From Lactuca virosa (lineage: Eukaryota > Streptophyta > Magnoliopsida > Asterales > Asteraceae), in contig CAKMRJ010005745.1 of NCBI GenBank assembly GCA_928212115.1, positions 77,500,407 to 77,564,406 on the forward strand: a DNA stretch of 64,000 nucleotides, read 5' to 3'. The notes under the pieces were generated by a model. It did no database searches and was not told where the DNA came from. It saw nothing but the letters and a program-made list of their open reading frames with translations. Below, piece by piece: positions 12,516 to 21,804 of the stretch (position 1 is the stretch's first letter; each line of letters begins with the position of its first letter). Both the position numbers and the translations under genes were made by a program.

Positions 12516-13037
12516 GATTTTATTTTCAAACGATTTGTTGATTCATTCCCAATCTCATTCCCAACTGAACTCAAGCTTAGAACATTCAAACGGACCCTTA
12601 AATAACGTTAAATGATGAAAAAGCAAGATAACATTAACTAATCTTACAAGTTAAAAGTTTCGGGCTGTCACAATATTTTCTCGCCATACGTGAAACGGCA
12701 CAAGTTTACTTAGACGAAGTTGTGGCGAGACATGGTGTGCCACTATAGATTATTTCTGATCGTGATATTCGTTTCACTTCTCACTTTTATGCGAGTATCC
12801 AACGTGAATTGGGATTTCGAGTTGCCCTCAGCACAACTTATCATCCCCAAACAGATGGTCAGACGGAGAGAATAATTCAAACAGTAGAAGATATGCTTTG
12901 TGCATATGTCTTGGAGTTGGTGCACGTCAAGTGGAAACACCATCGAGGCCCAAATTATAATTAGGAAAATAAGAATGAGAAAAGAGCGAAATATTCCGAG
13001 TCATTTTTATCGTTATGATTTCGGGGACGAAATCCTC

Positions 13038-13053
13038 AAAAGGAGGAGGTATT
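13038..13053 (+). other. Polypurine tract before Gypsy 3' LTR
   Basis: The aaaaggaggaggt tract sits directly before TGTAACA and follows the 'ggggacgaaatcc' block common upstream of plant Gypsy 3' LTRs. Confidence 0.8.
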
Positions 13054-15254
13054 TGTAACATACACGTTTTGAAATCGTGTTTTAAGTAAATGATATTATG
13101 AAATATTATATAATTATGAGTATTGAGTTCTAACGGATAGTGTTTACTAGAAAAGAAGTAAAACTATGTTTAGAATCAATCGGAAAATATTGGAAGTCTT
13201 ATGAGATTCCAATTAAAAGACAAATATCGAAATTTAATGAAAATATAAAATTTGAAATAAGTAAAATATTATTATTGAAAGTTGTAGATAATTTCATTAG
13301 AAGCATTTAGGCAAAAACCTCATCGAAATTCGAGTTATAACGAAGAAGTTATGACCAATCGAAGATCCGCGACAAAACCGGCACGGCGCCGAATGACGTA
13401 AAAAGTGAGTTTTTGATAAACTACTTTTTAGCCTTGGTGATATAAATGAAAGTCGTAGTATTTGTTAAACCGAGAATTTTGATAAAAAGAACGCCAAAAT
13501 CTGACTTCGTATGAGGAAGTTATGATTTTTCTAAGTTTTAGCTTAGCAGTAGACAGCTAAAAACTCGAATTTTAGATCGATTGATTTTTAGCCGACACAA
13601 CCTAAACGAGAATCGAAGGTCTCGTCAATAGTAGTACAACGGTAAAAATACAGACGAAAACGGACATCGGATGAAGGAGTTATGAATTTTTAACGAATTT
13701 TCCTGTCCCGGTATGTTAAAAATAATAATATTAAAAAATAAAGTCAAAATTAGCCGACGAAGTATAATGAAAGTTGTAGAGCATGATTTTACCTACGCAT
13801 TCATATAAAAAACCGTCAAAAACGGAGCCCGTATGCAAAAGTTACGAATTTTAGAAGTTCGGGGCACAATTTCCTAGAAACCTCGCATGGATAAGTCCGA
13901 TCTCGGTAAGTCACCTGTCCCGTGTCTGATGCTGATGACGAGTCCGAAGAGGTCCAATAGCCTTCCGACGTGTGTCATCTCCGTGTCAAGTCCGAAGCGT
14001 GCAAGTTGTCACCGTCCGAGCCGAGCCATCTGACGTCCGACCCTCGGATCCGAGCCGCGTTGCTGCTGCCGCGTGGCCTTCGCATCTGCTGCCACCTGCC
14101 CTCTCCAGTCCAAACCTCGGCCCTGTAAAAGGGAGGCCTGCGAGATTTCTCAAGTAATTTGGAGAAATTACCATTTTTCACCCATTTTTCAATATTTTTA
14201 TTATTTTGACTTCCCCCGAAGCCCCGATATCATTTCCAACACCCGAAACACGCCCCGAAGTGCCCGAGAAGCCCGATAAATTTATCTTTTCGGTTTGAAG
14301 CCCAACCCTCGCAGAGCCCGGTTTTCAATAAATCTCCCGGTTTTCAACGAAGGAAGTTATATTTAGAGCCGAAGTGCTGCCCAAATTACTATTTTAACCC
14401 CCGGTTATTTCACGGTGAGTTTAATATATAGGAACAATTGTATGTTATGTGTTATATGTGCTATGTGCTTTTCAGTGTTATTATTCCGGGTTATTTTCCA
14501 GTGTTATTTTTATTTATGCTATTTATGATAGCAAAGTTATACCTTTGACCATGTGATCAGTGAAAAGACTTAGATTCACGATGGTACTGGTATGTAGCCT
14601 CTGGCCATGTAGAGCATGTCTCCGTAAGAGAATGACTTCTATTCTATGGCATTGATAGATGGTTAGACAGGGCTATAAGCCTGAAATCTACCGAAATGTT
14701 TAAATCAGAAAGTGTATGTCTTCTGTGCCATTTGGGCCGAAGCTTTATTGGTGTATATCAAGTATAGAAATTGTCATGTCTCATTGATTGTATATATTTG
14801 AATCAAATCATTGATTGATATGGAAAGTTTGTCTCATGATTCGCATACGCCTTTGTTGTTCCTTGTTCCTCTTTGCTTCTGTCATATTGAAGTATATATA
14901 TGGCATAACGTTATATTGTATCTATTATTGAATTCACTAAGCGTCACCGCTTACCCGTCTCAGTGTTTAACAATTGCAGGAGATAAGTAACCAGTATGGT
15001 TATATACTGTCGGAAGATGTAGAATAGTTTTTACTATTACTTTTGTATTTCGGTTTATGTTTGTATAAAATTACAATATCTTGGGTAGTTATGTAAAATA
15101 TTAAAACATAGTCGATTTGTATCCAATCTTTTGTAATCACTTTATCAATGTAAGATATTGTTTTATAAATATGCATGTAGCATGTTTTGGAGTAATAATT
15201 GTCAAATATAAAAGTTTAGGTCTTTCAGAAATACGAAAGTTTAGAAATGGGTTC

Positions 15255-15259
<5 letters not shown>
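13054..15259 (+). mobile_element. Gypsy 3' LTR (2206 bp)
   Basis: It begins TGTAACATACACG and ends GGTTCTTTCA. From 13206 on it matches 5451-7491, with many single-base changes and small indels. It abuts a (TA)n tract at its right end. The left flank of the element is lost, so a target duplication cannot be scored. Confidence 0.88.
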
Positions 15260-15310
<51 letters not shown>

Positions 15311-15674
15311 ACTAAATGTGTAAAAAAAATATTAATGACTAAATTTGTAAAAAGTGAGAAATATATTACCAATTAAGTCATTTTTTCCGGTTTATATGTA
15401 GTAGCCGGTCATAAAGATTGAATGTGTACGGTTAAATTAGTTAAAGGGGAAATTATGAACGGAAAAAAAAACTCAGTGACCAAATGTATACAAATCGAAA
15501 AATATATTACCCTTTTAAGTTATTATACGTATTCTAAATTTAACGATTATTTTACTTTAGGATCTTTATTGAGTGGAGGCATATTCTTTAAATTTTATGC
15601 AAATAATTTCTTTTTGATTTTTTAAAATATATTTTATATTTTATAAAATAGATTGGATCTCAACTTCAAATATC

Positions 15675-15745
<71 letters not shown>

Positions 15746-15851
15746 TTGTTTTTTATATCTTATTTCTTTTGTCGAGTATCACAATGGAATTGTTTTTAAG
15801 ATTTTTTTTTAATTTTAAAAGGTTATGAAAAAAGTTACTTTTTTAGTGAAA

Positions 15852-15914
<63 letters not shown>

Positions 15915-16455
15915 ATATATATATATATATATATCTATTGTTTTTTATATCTTATTTCTTTTGTCGAGTATTACAATAGAATTGTTTTTAAGATTTTTTT
16001 TTTAATTTTAAAAGGTTATGAAAAAAGTTACTTTTTTAGTGAAAACTTTTTCAATTCAATGTTTTTAATCATAAGTCGATGAAAAAAGTTTCATAAGTCG
16101 ATGAAAAAAGTTTCTTACTATTTGAATTAGTTTTTTCAATATCTTTTTATTCCAACAATTTATAATTTTTTTTTAATATTTTGTCATTTTTAATATTACA
16201 TTTAATAACATTTATTTCATATCTGATATATCAAATTAAAAGAACAAACATCAATAATTCATACAGCCTACGTATATATTTGAAATCAAAATTAAAAATT
16301 ATAGTTAAATTGGCAACACATGTATAACCTAGGTTCATGCAATAACAATTAAGATAGATAAAAGGTTAAATTAGTTAAGTGTAGAAAAAACTTAAGGATT
16401 AAAGAAGTGTTTTATAGATGTTTTTGTTAGATAAAATTAGTGGAAATACGACATC

Positions 16456-16510
<55 letters not shown>
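15260..16510. repeat. (TA)n tracts with interspersed AT-rich DNA and a ~115-bp duplication
   Basis: TA tracts lie at about 15260-15308, 15682-15743, 15857-15937 and 16461-16510. The segment 15744-15858 is repeated nearly exactly at 15938-16050 (both contain tttttatatcttatttc), with a TA tract before each copy. This looks like a unit duplicated together with its TA tract. Open frames here are runs of Ile-Tyr encoded by TA repeats. No gene is seen between 15309 and 16460. Confidence 0.8.
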
Positions 16511-16532
<22 letters not shown>

Positions 16533-16953
16533 TTATGTTCAAATGTGGATTGACATCTATTGTGTGGACGTGTGGATAATGCTATTCTGTGAGAATTACA
16601 AAGAAAATATGTTGTTTGATAATATGATTACGTTCAATCTTATATAATTATTTTAATTATTAAGCATTTTTAATAATTAAATCGTCTATAAGATTATTAT
16701 ACATTTTTTTTAATTATTCTCATACTGTCAGAATGTTATCAGGATGTTTATTGAGTCGTATTCTGTAATAATTAAAATAAATAAAAAACGATGAATGAGA
16801 ACAAAAATAAATTAGAATTGGTGAAAATCCATTAAAATAACAATAGTTCTGTGAGATTGAACGTATTCACATTACTAAACAACATATTCTCTTAGTAATT
16901 TTCATAAAATAGCATTATCCACACAATAGTTGTCCATCCACATTATAACCTAG

Positions 16954-16956
<3 letters not shown>
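16511..16956. mobile_element. TIR MITE between two (TA)n tracts
   Basis: After (TA)n and a short (AG)n run, the left end includes gtggattgacatctattg and tgtggataatgctatt. The right end is its inverted complement (aatagcattatccacaca, ending tagccc), again followed by (TA)n. The terminal inverted repeats are about 80 bp with scattered mismatches. The centre (about 16620-16800) is AT-rich with no coding signal. It is a non-autonomous DNA element of unassigned superfamily; the (TA)n borders hide any target duplication. Confidence 0.85.
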
Positions 16957-17010
<54 letters not shown>

Positions 17011-17013
<3 letters not shown>

Positions 17014-18608
17014 AAGGGTTATTTGAAAAACAAAAAAACCCTAAAAATCATAAAAATGCATAAACAAAATACCTAGAGATCACAAAACTTTTTTTTGATA
17101 TTTTTTATGAAAAAATCGCAGGTTTTTAAAGAAATTCGCTGAAAAAAATTTTAATTTTTTTTTTTTTATAAAAATAAAAAAAAATTTTGATTTTTTTTTC
17201 AGCGAGTTTTAATAAAAAGCTGCGATTTTTTATAAAAAAAATTCAAAAAACAGTTTTGTGATCTCTAAGGCCCTATTTGTTTTTCATCTGACCGAGTTGG
17301 GTCAGACCTATTAGGCTGACTCGGTTAGCAATAGTTGTTTGATATAAGAACTTGACCCATCTGACTCGGAAATAAGCATCTGACCGGGAAAGGGATTCAA
17401 TACCAGCTGACTGAGGAAAGCAAGAAACGTTTCCATCCCGTTACCCTTGTCCTAACACAGCGCCTCCTTTCTCTCGCAACCAGCAAGAATCCTCCAGCAA
17501 GCACAGATCGAAGTTCCTCCTCGTCTCATCAGGTAAGCATCGATTTCTACCTCCTCATCTGATAATAGTTCCGATTTCTACCATGAACGATTGTTGTTGT
17601 CTCGATTTCTGCATCTATTTCATCCATTATTCCCGATTTCTGCATCGATTTCATCCATTATTCCCGATTTCTGCATCGATTTCTGCCATAGTTGCAACTG
17701 TTGCTGTGAAGTTTGTAATAGATTAGGTAAACTACCTTTCTTTTCTTTTTAATTTCATCAGATAAAGATTATTGCATTCTTTTTATTGGTTTGTTTATTG
17801 AAAATGCTTGGGATTACAGCTGTGTGTAACAGGGTCAATGGTTGGTGTTTGTTATGTGCGTATGTTTTGGTGGTTGCAGCATAACAGTTGGCGTGAGTTG
17901 TGTCATGGGGACTTATGAAAGTGGATTGAAGATTGGAGGATTGGTATTCAAACGTTAAATTGAATTGAAGGATTTCATTACAAAATGCATTGCTATGTAC
18001 AATGCTTCCCTGGAGTTGTCTGGAATTCAATGGTGATGGATATTGACAATATTGCCCTTTTTGGAAATCATGAACAAAGTTGTAATCTAGGGTGAAAAAT
18101 TATTGATGATTGAAATATGGCTGCAAAAGTGAGGTTTTATGAGGTTCTATTGTTGTTGAAAGTTTTTTCCTGTTAGAATTTTGATTGTTCTATTGTTGTT
18201 GAAAGTTTTTTTTTTGTTGAACTTTTGACTTTTGTTGTTGAAATTGATAAATGTTCAGAATTTGCAATTGATTTGGTTGTTGTTCAGTTCATGTTTGTTG
18301 TTCATATGATCATTGCTAATGATGTTGATAAATTTATATGTTTAATGATTTTGCTGATTATATTCTTGATGAATTCATCCCTTTTGCTTATTATTGTTGA
18401 AAGGGTAAAATGGTCATTTTCGTCAGTAAGCATATGCAGTCAGATTAACAATCAAACAACATAATTTCTTACTCAATCAGGATTTCTTATCCAGACAGAT
18501 CTTTCTCAGTCAGCGTTTTTTCAGTCAGCAACTATCAAACGGGGCCTAAGTATTTTTTTTATGCATTTTTATGATTTTTAGGGTTTTTTGTTTTCCATAG
18601 AACCTAAA

Positions 18609-18610
<2 letters not shown>
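17011..18610. mobile_element. (TA)n-flanked foldback element carrying a nested Harbinger-type element
   Basis: The left end (tttgaaaaacaaaaaaaccc, then aaaaatcataaaaatgcat) pairs with the right end (atgcatttttatgattttt, then agggttttttgttttcca). Inside, 'ttcgctgaaaaa' at about 17130 pairs with 'tttttcagcga' at about 17198, so the original element was a near-complete hairpin of about 320 bp. The right arm is split at 17268/18547 by a 1278-bp insertion. Both outer ends meet (TA)n tracts (16957-17010 and 18611-18658). Confidence 0.8.
17269..18546. mobile_element. PIF/Harbinger-like element with TAA target duplication
   Basis: It starts GGCCCTATTTGTTTTTCA and ends, inverted, GGCCCCGTTTGATAGTTG. 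It is flanked by TAA at 17266-17268 and 18547-18549. GGCCY-RTTTG ends with a 3-bp TWA duplication are typical of PIF/Harbinger. Subterminal regions repeat 'ctgactcgg'-like motifs in both orientations. The interior has a pyrimidine-rich leader-like stretch (17430-17530) followed by a splice-donor-like CAGGTAAGC at 17530-17538, but no transposase, so it is non-autonomous. Confidence 0.82.
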
Positions 18611-18658
<48 letters not shown>

Positions 18659-18661
<3 letters not shown>

Positions 18662-19112
18662 ATGGAAATGGGGCGGGTTTGGGGCGGGGTTGACCATCCC
18701 TGTCCCCATCCCCGAGTGTCTAACCTCGTTCTCATCCTCATCCCCATCCCCGACGGATGCGGGGAATCAAATCTCATCCCCTTTGTATTTTGGGCTTTTC
18801 CCCAGCCCATCCCCAACTCATCCCCAATCTTTCAACATAATAAACTTAAATTACAAAAAAAAACAAGTTTAATAAGTGATCAAAACCATATGCCATAATC
18901 AGATTCTGTTTGCATCAATTATAAAGTTTAACAAACATCAAAACGAAAAGTGATGATTTGGTATACAGATCGTTGAACAAAGTGACAATTGATGAACTCA
19001 TGGAATTGGGAACATAATTTGGTATATGGACTCTATCTCTGATTGTCTAATATAGATCAATTCATTTTAGTGGACTTAATTCAAATTCAATAAATGATCG
19101 TTATACTAATAT

Positions 19113-19208
<96 letters not shown>

Positions 19209-19385
19209 ATCAAAGCGGGGGCGGGGCGGGTGGGGGAGTGTTATACCCGACCCGGCCCCATCCCCGGTTTTAGCATAATGGGGATCCCCAGCCCCGTACC
19301 CGGTACCCGTTTTGGCGGGGAATACCCGTCCCCGGTTGGGGCGGGTCAACCGGGTTCCCCATCGGGTCGGGTGAAATTTCCATCC
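18659..19385. mobile_element. GC-rich (TA)n-flanked element(s), GGATGGAAAT ends
   Basis: The left end (gggatggaaatggggcggg) and the right end, inverted (ggatggaaatttcacccg), share a short inverted terminus. Both abut (TA)n tracts. GC-rich blocks (18665-18780 and 19215-19375) full of CCCGACCC/GGGGCGGG motifs flank an AT-rich middle, which itself holds a (TA)n tract at 19116-19204. This may be one element with an internal microsatellite or two adjacent copies. Frames across the GC blocks have no recognisable domain. Confidence 0.6.
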
Positions 19386-19400
19386 ATATATATATATATA

Positions 19401-19470
<70 letters not shown>
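19386..19470. repeat. (TA)n microsatellite between two TIR elements
   Basis: About 85 bp of TA with one 'tc' interruption. It is the boundary of the GC-rich element on the left and of the gene-capturing element on the right. Confidence 0.95.
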
Positions 19471-19473
<3 letters not shown>

Positions 19474-20284
19474 AAATGATCAAATGAGAACACCTAAAAG
19501 GTTGAGAACGCGAGAACACTTCTGGACCAATCATATTATAAGGGTATATTAGTAATTGTTTATTTATTTTAAATAAAATCAAATTAAATTCAAATCTTAA
19601 TTTCCTAAAATTTAGTGATAATGATTATCTACCTAAAATAAAATATGAACCGATTTTTTTTATTTCTTTTATTAATGGATATTAAAGATAATTTATATTA
19701 TTTTTTTTGTCAAATAAAAAATCCTTTTTTTTTCTAATTTATTATTCATCAAAATAATTTCAATCATATATGAATAAAACATTTGTAATTATAAAAATAT
19801 ATGTCTGTAATCCTAAATAATAAATCATAATTTAGAGATAACATTTATAAATGAATAAAAATAAATTCCTAATCATACATGAATATGCTAACAAATAAAA
19901 AAAAAATCAACACATTAAAAATTATATTCATAAAATAAAATTTTCAAAGATTGAGTTTATACATTTATATATTTATATTCATAAAAGAATATCCCAAGAT
20001 AGTTTGATACATTTATACATAATTATATTCAACAATGATTAAACCACTTCAAATGAAAAAAAAAATTGCAAAATTCATCCCAATATCAGCCATTTTCTTG
20101 AATTGGTCACAACCCCTTCCTTCTCTTTGAATCAAATGGCTCGCGAGCTTGTGTAACGAGCAGGAGCAGGCACGGAATCTAAAGAATTCTAGCATTCCTT
20201 TTTCTTTGATTAATATCTACAAAAATAACAATAACATGTAAAGACAATAAAAATACCAACAAAATATTAAAATGAATGATTAGT

Positions 20285-20320
20285 AGAAAAACATATGTTG
20301 TTATAATCATAAATGATTAT
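20285..20320 (+). repeat. 36-bp direct repeat, copy 1, bracketing captured exons
   Basis: Begins agaaaaacatatgttg and is identical to 21183-21218. The second copy starts exactly where acyltransferase homology ends on the upstream side. Confidence 0.9.
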
Positions 20321-20434
20321 GATGAGGGCATGATTGTGTTTTTGCATCTCTTTCAAATAGTAAGCTTGTAAACCATACGTAGCACAAGTCCCGTATGAAT
20401 ATGATTTGTATAAATTGTGATAAGTAAATGAATT

Positions 20435-21183
20435 TTAGGGTTCAAATGTTGGGATTTCAGATTCAGGGCCATGTGTGAGCTGGTAAACCAAACGTGATAA
20501 TATACTCCGATAAGGATCATTCCGTCTTTTCTCTTTTAGATAAGATAGACACCTTTCTACCTCCGACTTCACCTCTACATACAACTCATGTACCTTGTCC
20601 CTATTCCTTAGCTCCTGCTGTCTCCCTGAAAACCAACGACCATTCGAAAAAAAAAATGTAAATAATTTCCTTATAAACATAACATAACATCACATCACAT
20701 ACCTTGTGTTTCAATTGGGTTTCCAAACAGATAATAAAATCTCCGAGGTAGTTTGGGACGCATCACTGGAAAGTGTACATCTTGGTTTGCTACTTCACCT
20801 TCAACGTTACTCCTGTAGTAGTAGCATCACTCATCAGTCATCACATTAAAGAATATATAAAATCATTTCAAGAAACTAACAAACAAAAAGTATGATAGAT
20901 ATTTATGTATAGTTGGATACCTAAGCTGCACGACCTCATCAGTTAATTCCTGTATAAATTGTCTGAGATATGGAATCTTCATTTGGTCCTCATAGTTAAA
21001 AATCAACTGAACAAACCAAATTCCCGTAAGTTGTGTTAAACAATAGAATATGTGAGGTGAGCAAATTCACAAAAAAAAAAGTCCACGTACCTCACCAGTA
21101 TCATCTTCTCCAACAACACCAAAATGTATGATTTTGGCTCCAAACATAGCAGCAATCCTCACAAACTCAGACTGGTCTGGCCA
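20435..21183 (-). pseudogene. Captured 3' end of a phytyl-ester-synthase-like acyltransferase (4 exons)
   Basis: The minus-strand pieces resemble the C-terminus of the PES/esterase-lipase-thioesterase family (DAGAT domain), chloroplast proteins that esterify phytol or diacylglycerol. The blocks seen are 'FGAKIIHFGVVGEDD', 'YEDQMKIPYLRQ', 'PKLPRRFYYLFGNPIE' and 'ELYVEVKSEVERCLSYLKEK', with stop at 20435. Exons are 21183-21091, 21006-20921, 20812-20703 and 20625-20435. All three introns have GT...AG ends and the phases join without a frameshift or stop, giving 159 residues. The N-terminal alpha/beta-hydrolase and most of the acyltransferase are absent, so no activity is expected. A 36-bp direct repeat (20285-20320 and 21183-21218) brackets the segment. 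It could be transcribed from the element's right end. Family assignment is from recalled motifs. Confidence 0.8.
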
Positions 21184-21218
21184 GAAAAACATATGTTGTT
21201 ATAATCATAAATGATTAT
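21183..21218 (+). repeat. 36-bp direct repeat, copy 2, bracketing captured exons
   Basis: Second copy of 20285-20320. The two copies enclose 862 bp that include all four captured exons. Confidence 0.9.
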
Positions 21219-21738
21219 TATCAGCGTCTTTTAACCCGATCGACGCATTCATGGGCTGCCCGAGTGCCAATCTGGAAACAATATCTCGTTCGAAAGAGAA
21301 AGGAAATCCGATTGCGATCTGAACCAGATAAACACCTCCCTCTCGGTTTTCCATGAATCGGGTTGTAGGAGACCGATTGGAGATCGAGTTGCAGGAGGCC
21401 AATTGGAAATCTACTTCAGGTACGATTAGGGCTACGAAAATCAAAGATGCAGATGATGGATATGAGACGGTAAGATGATGAAGGTGTCGATTGTATGTTG
21501 TATGAAATTAGGTCAACGAAATAGAGAGGCAGAGAGTAATTATAGGAGTTTACAAAATTAGGGTAATGTTTATTTACCTTAATACCCTTTATAATTTTCT
21601 TTAATTTGAAATTTAATTTTTAAATGTATTAATAATTAGAAAAATAACAATTAATTATAGCCACACATCTTAAAAATTAGATGGTCCAGATCTTTTCTCG
21701 CGTTCTCAACCTTTTAAGTGTTCTCATTTGATCCTACT

Positions 21739-21740
<2 letters not shown>

Positions 21741-21801
<61 letters not shown>
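21741..21801. repeat. (TA)n microsatellite, right end of the TA-linked chain
   Basis: About 60 bp of uninterrupted TA, directly after the right inverted repeat of the gene-capturing element. Confidence 0.95.

Positions 21802-21804
<3 letters not shown>

Larger units (their letters stand above)
10445..12672 (-). mobile_element. Solo LTR (2228 bp) with 5-bp target duplication, inside Gypsy integrase
   Basis: On the plus strand it starts TGTCACACCCCG and ends CTGTCACA. It is flanked by the direct repeat ATATT at 10440-10444 and 12673-12677. No internal region is present, so it is a solo LTR left by LTR-LTR recombination. Its 3' end on the minus strand (TTTCGGGGTGTGACA) matches the solo LTR at 50119-52867 in opposite orientation, so both are one family. 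It contains an array of palindromes around GTGTGCGGCCGTACAC and a (TA)n tract at about 12383-12431. Open frames at 11526 and 11859 lie within the LTR and are not supported as genes. Confidence 0.92.
10401..12963 (+). pseudogene. Gypsy integrase remnant, split by a solo LTR
   Basis: The first part (10404-10444) reads WIIVDRLTKSAYF, including the first catalytic Asp of the rve core. After the inserted solo LTR (10445-12672) the frame resumes with the 'ARHGVPL' block. The second Asp is in 'SDRDIRFTSHF' and the Glu in 'TDGQTER'. One in-frame stop sits just before 'IISDRD'. The catalytic DDE residues are visible but the gene cannot make a protein, because of the stop, the inserted LTR and the upstream deletion. 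Confidence 0.85.
19471..21740. mobile_element. (TA)n-flanked TIR element carrying acyltransferase exons
   Basis: The left terminus (gggaaatgatcaaatgagaa, then ggttgagaacgcgagaa) pairs with the right terminus (ttctcgcgttctcaacc, then ttctcatttgatcc). The inverted repeats are about 57 bp with few mismatches. Both ends meet (TA)n (19386-19470 and 21741-21801). The interior is AT-rich at 19560-20430, then holds four exons of a plant acyltransferase gene on the minus strand. Next comes a GC-richer, leader-like stretch (21219-21470) read in the same direction. I see no transposase. The structure fits a Pack-type non-autonomous DNA transposon; the superfamily is not certain (Mutator-like is plausible). 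Confidence 0.85.
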
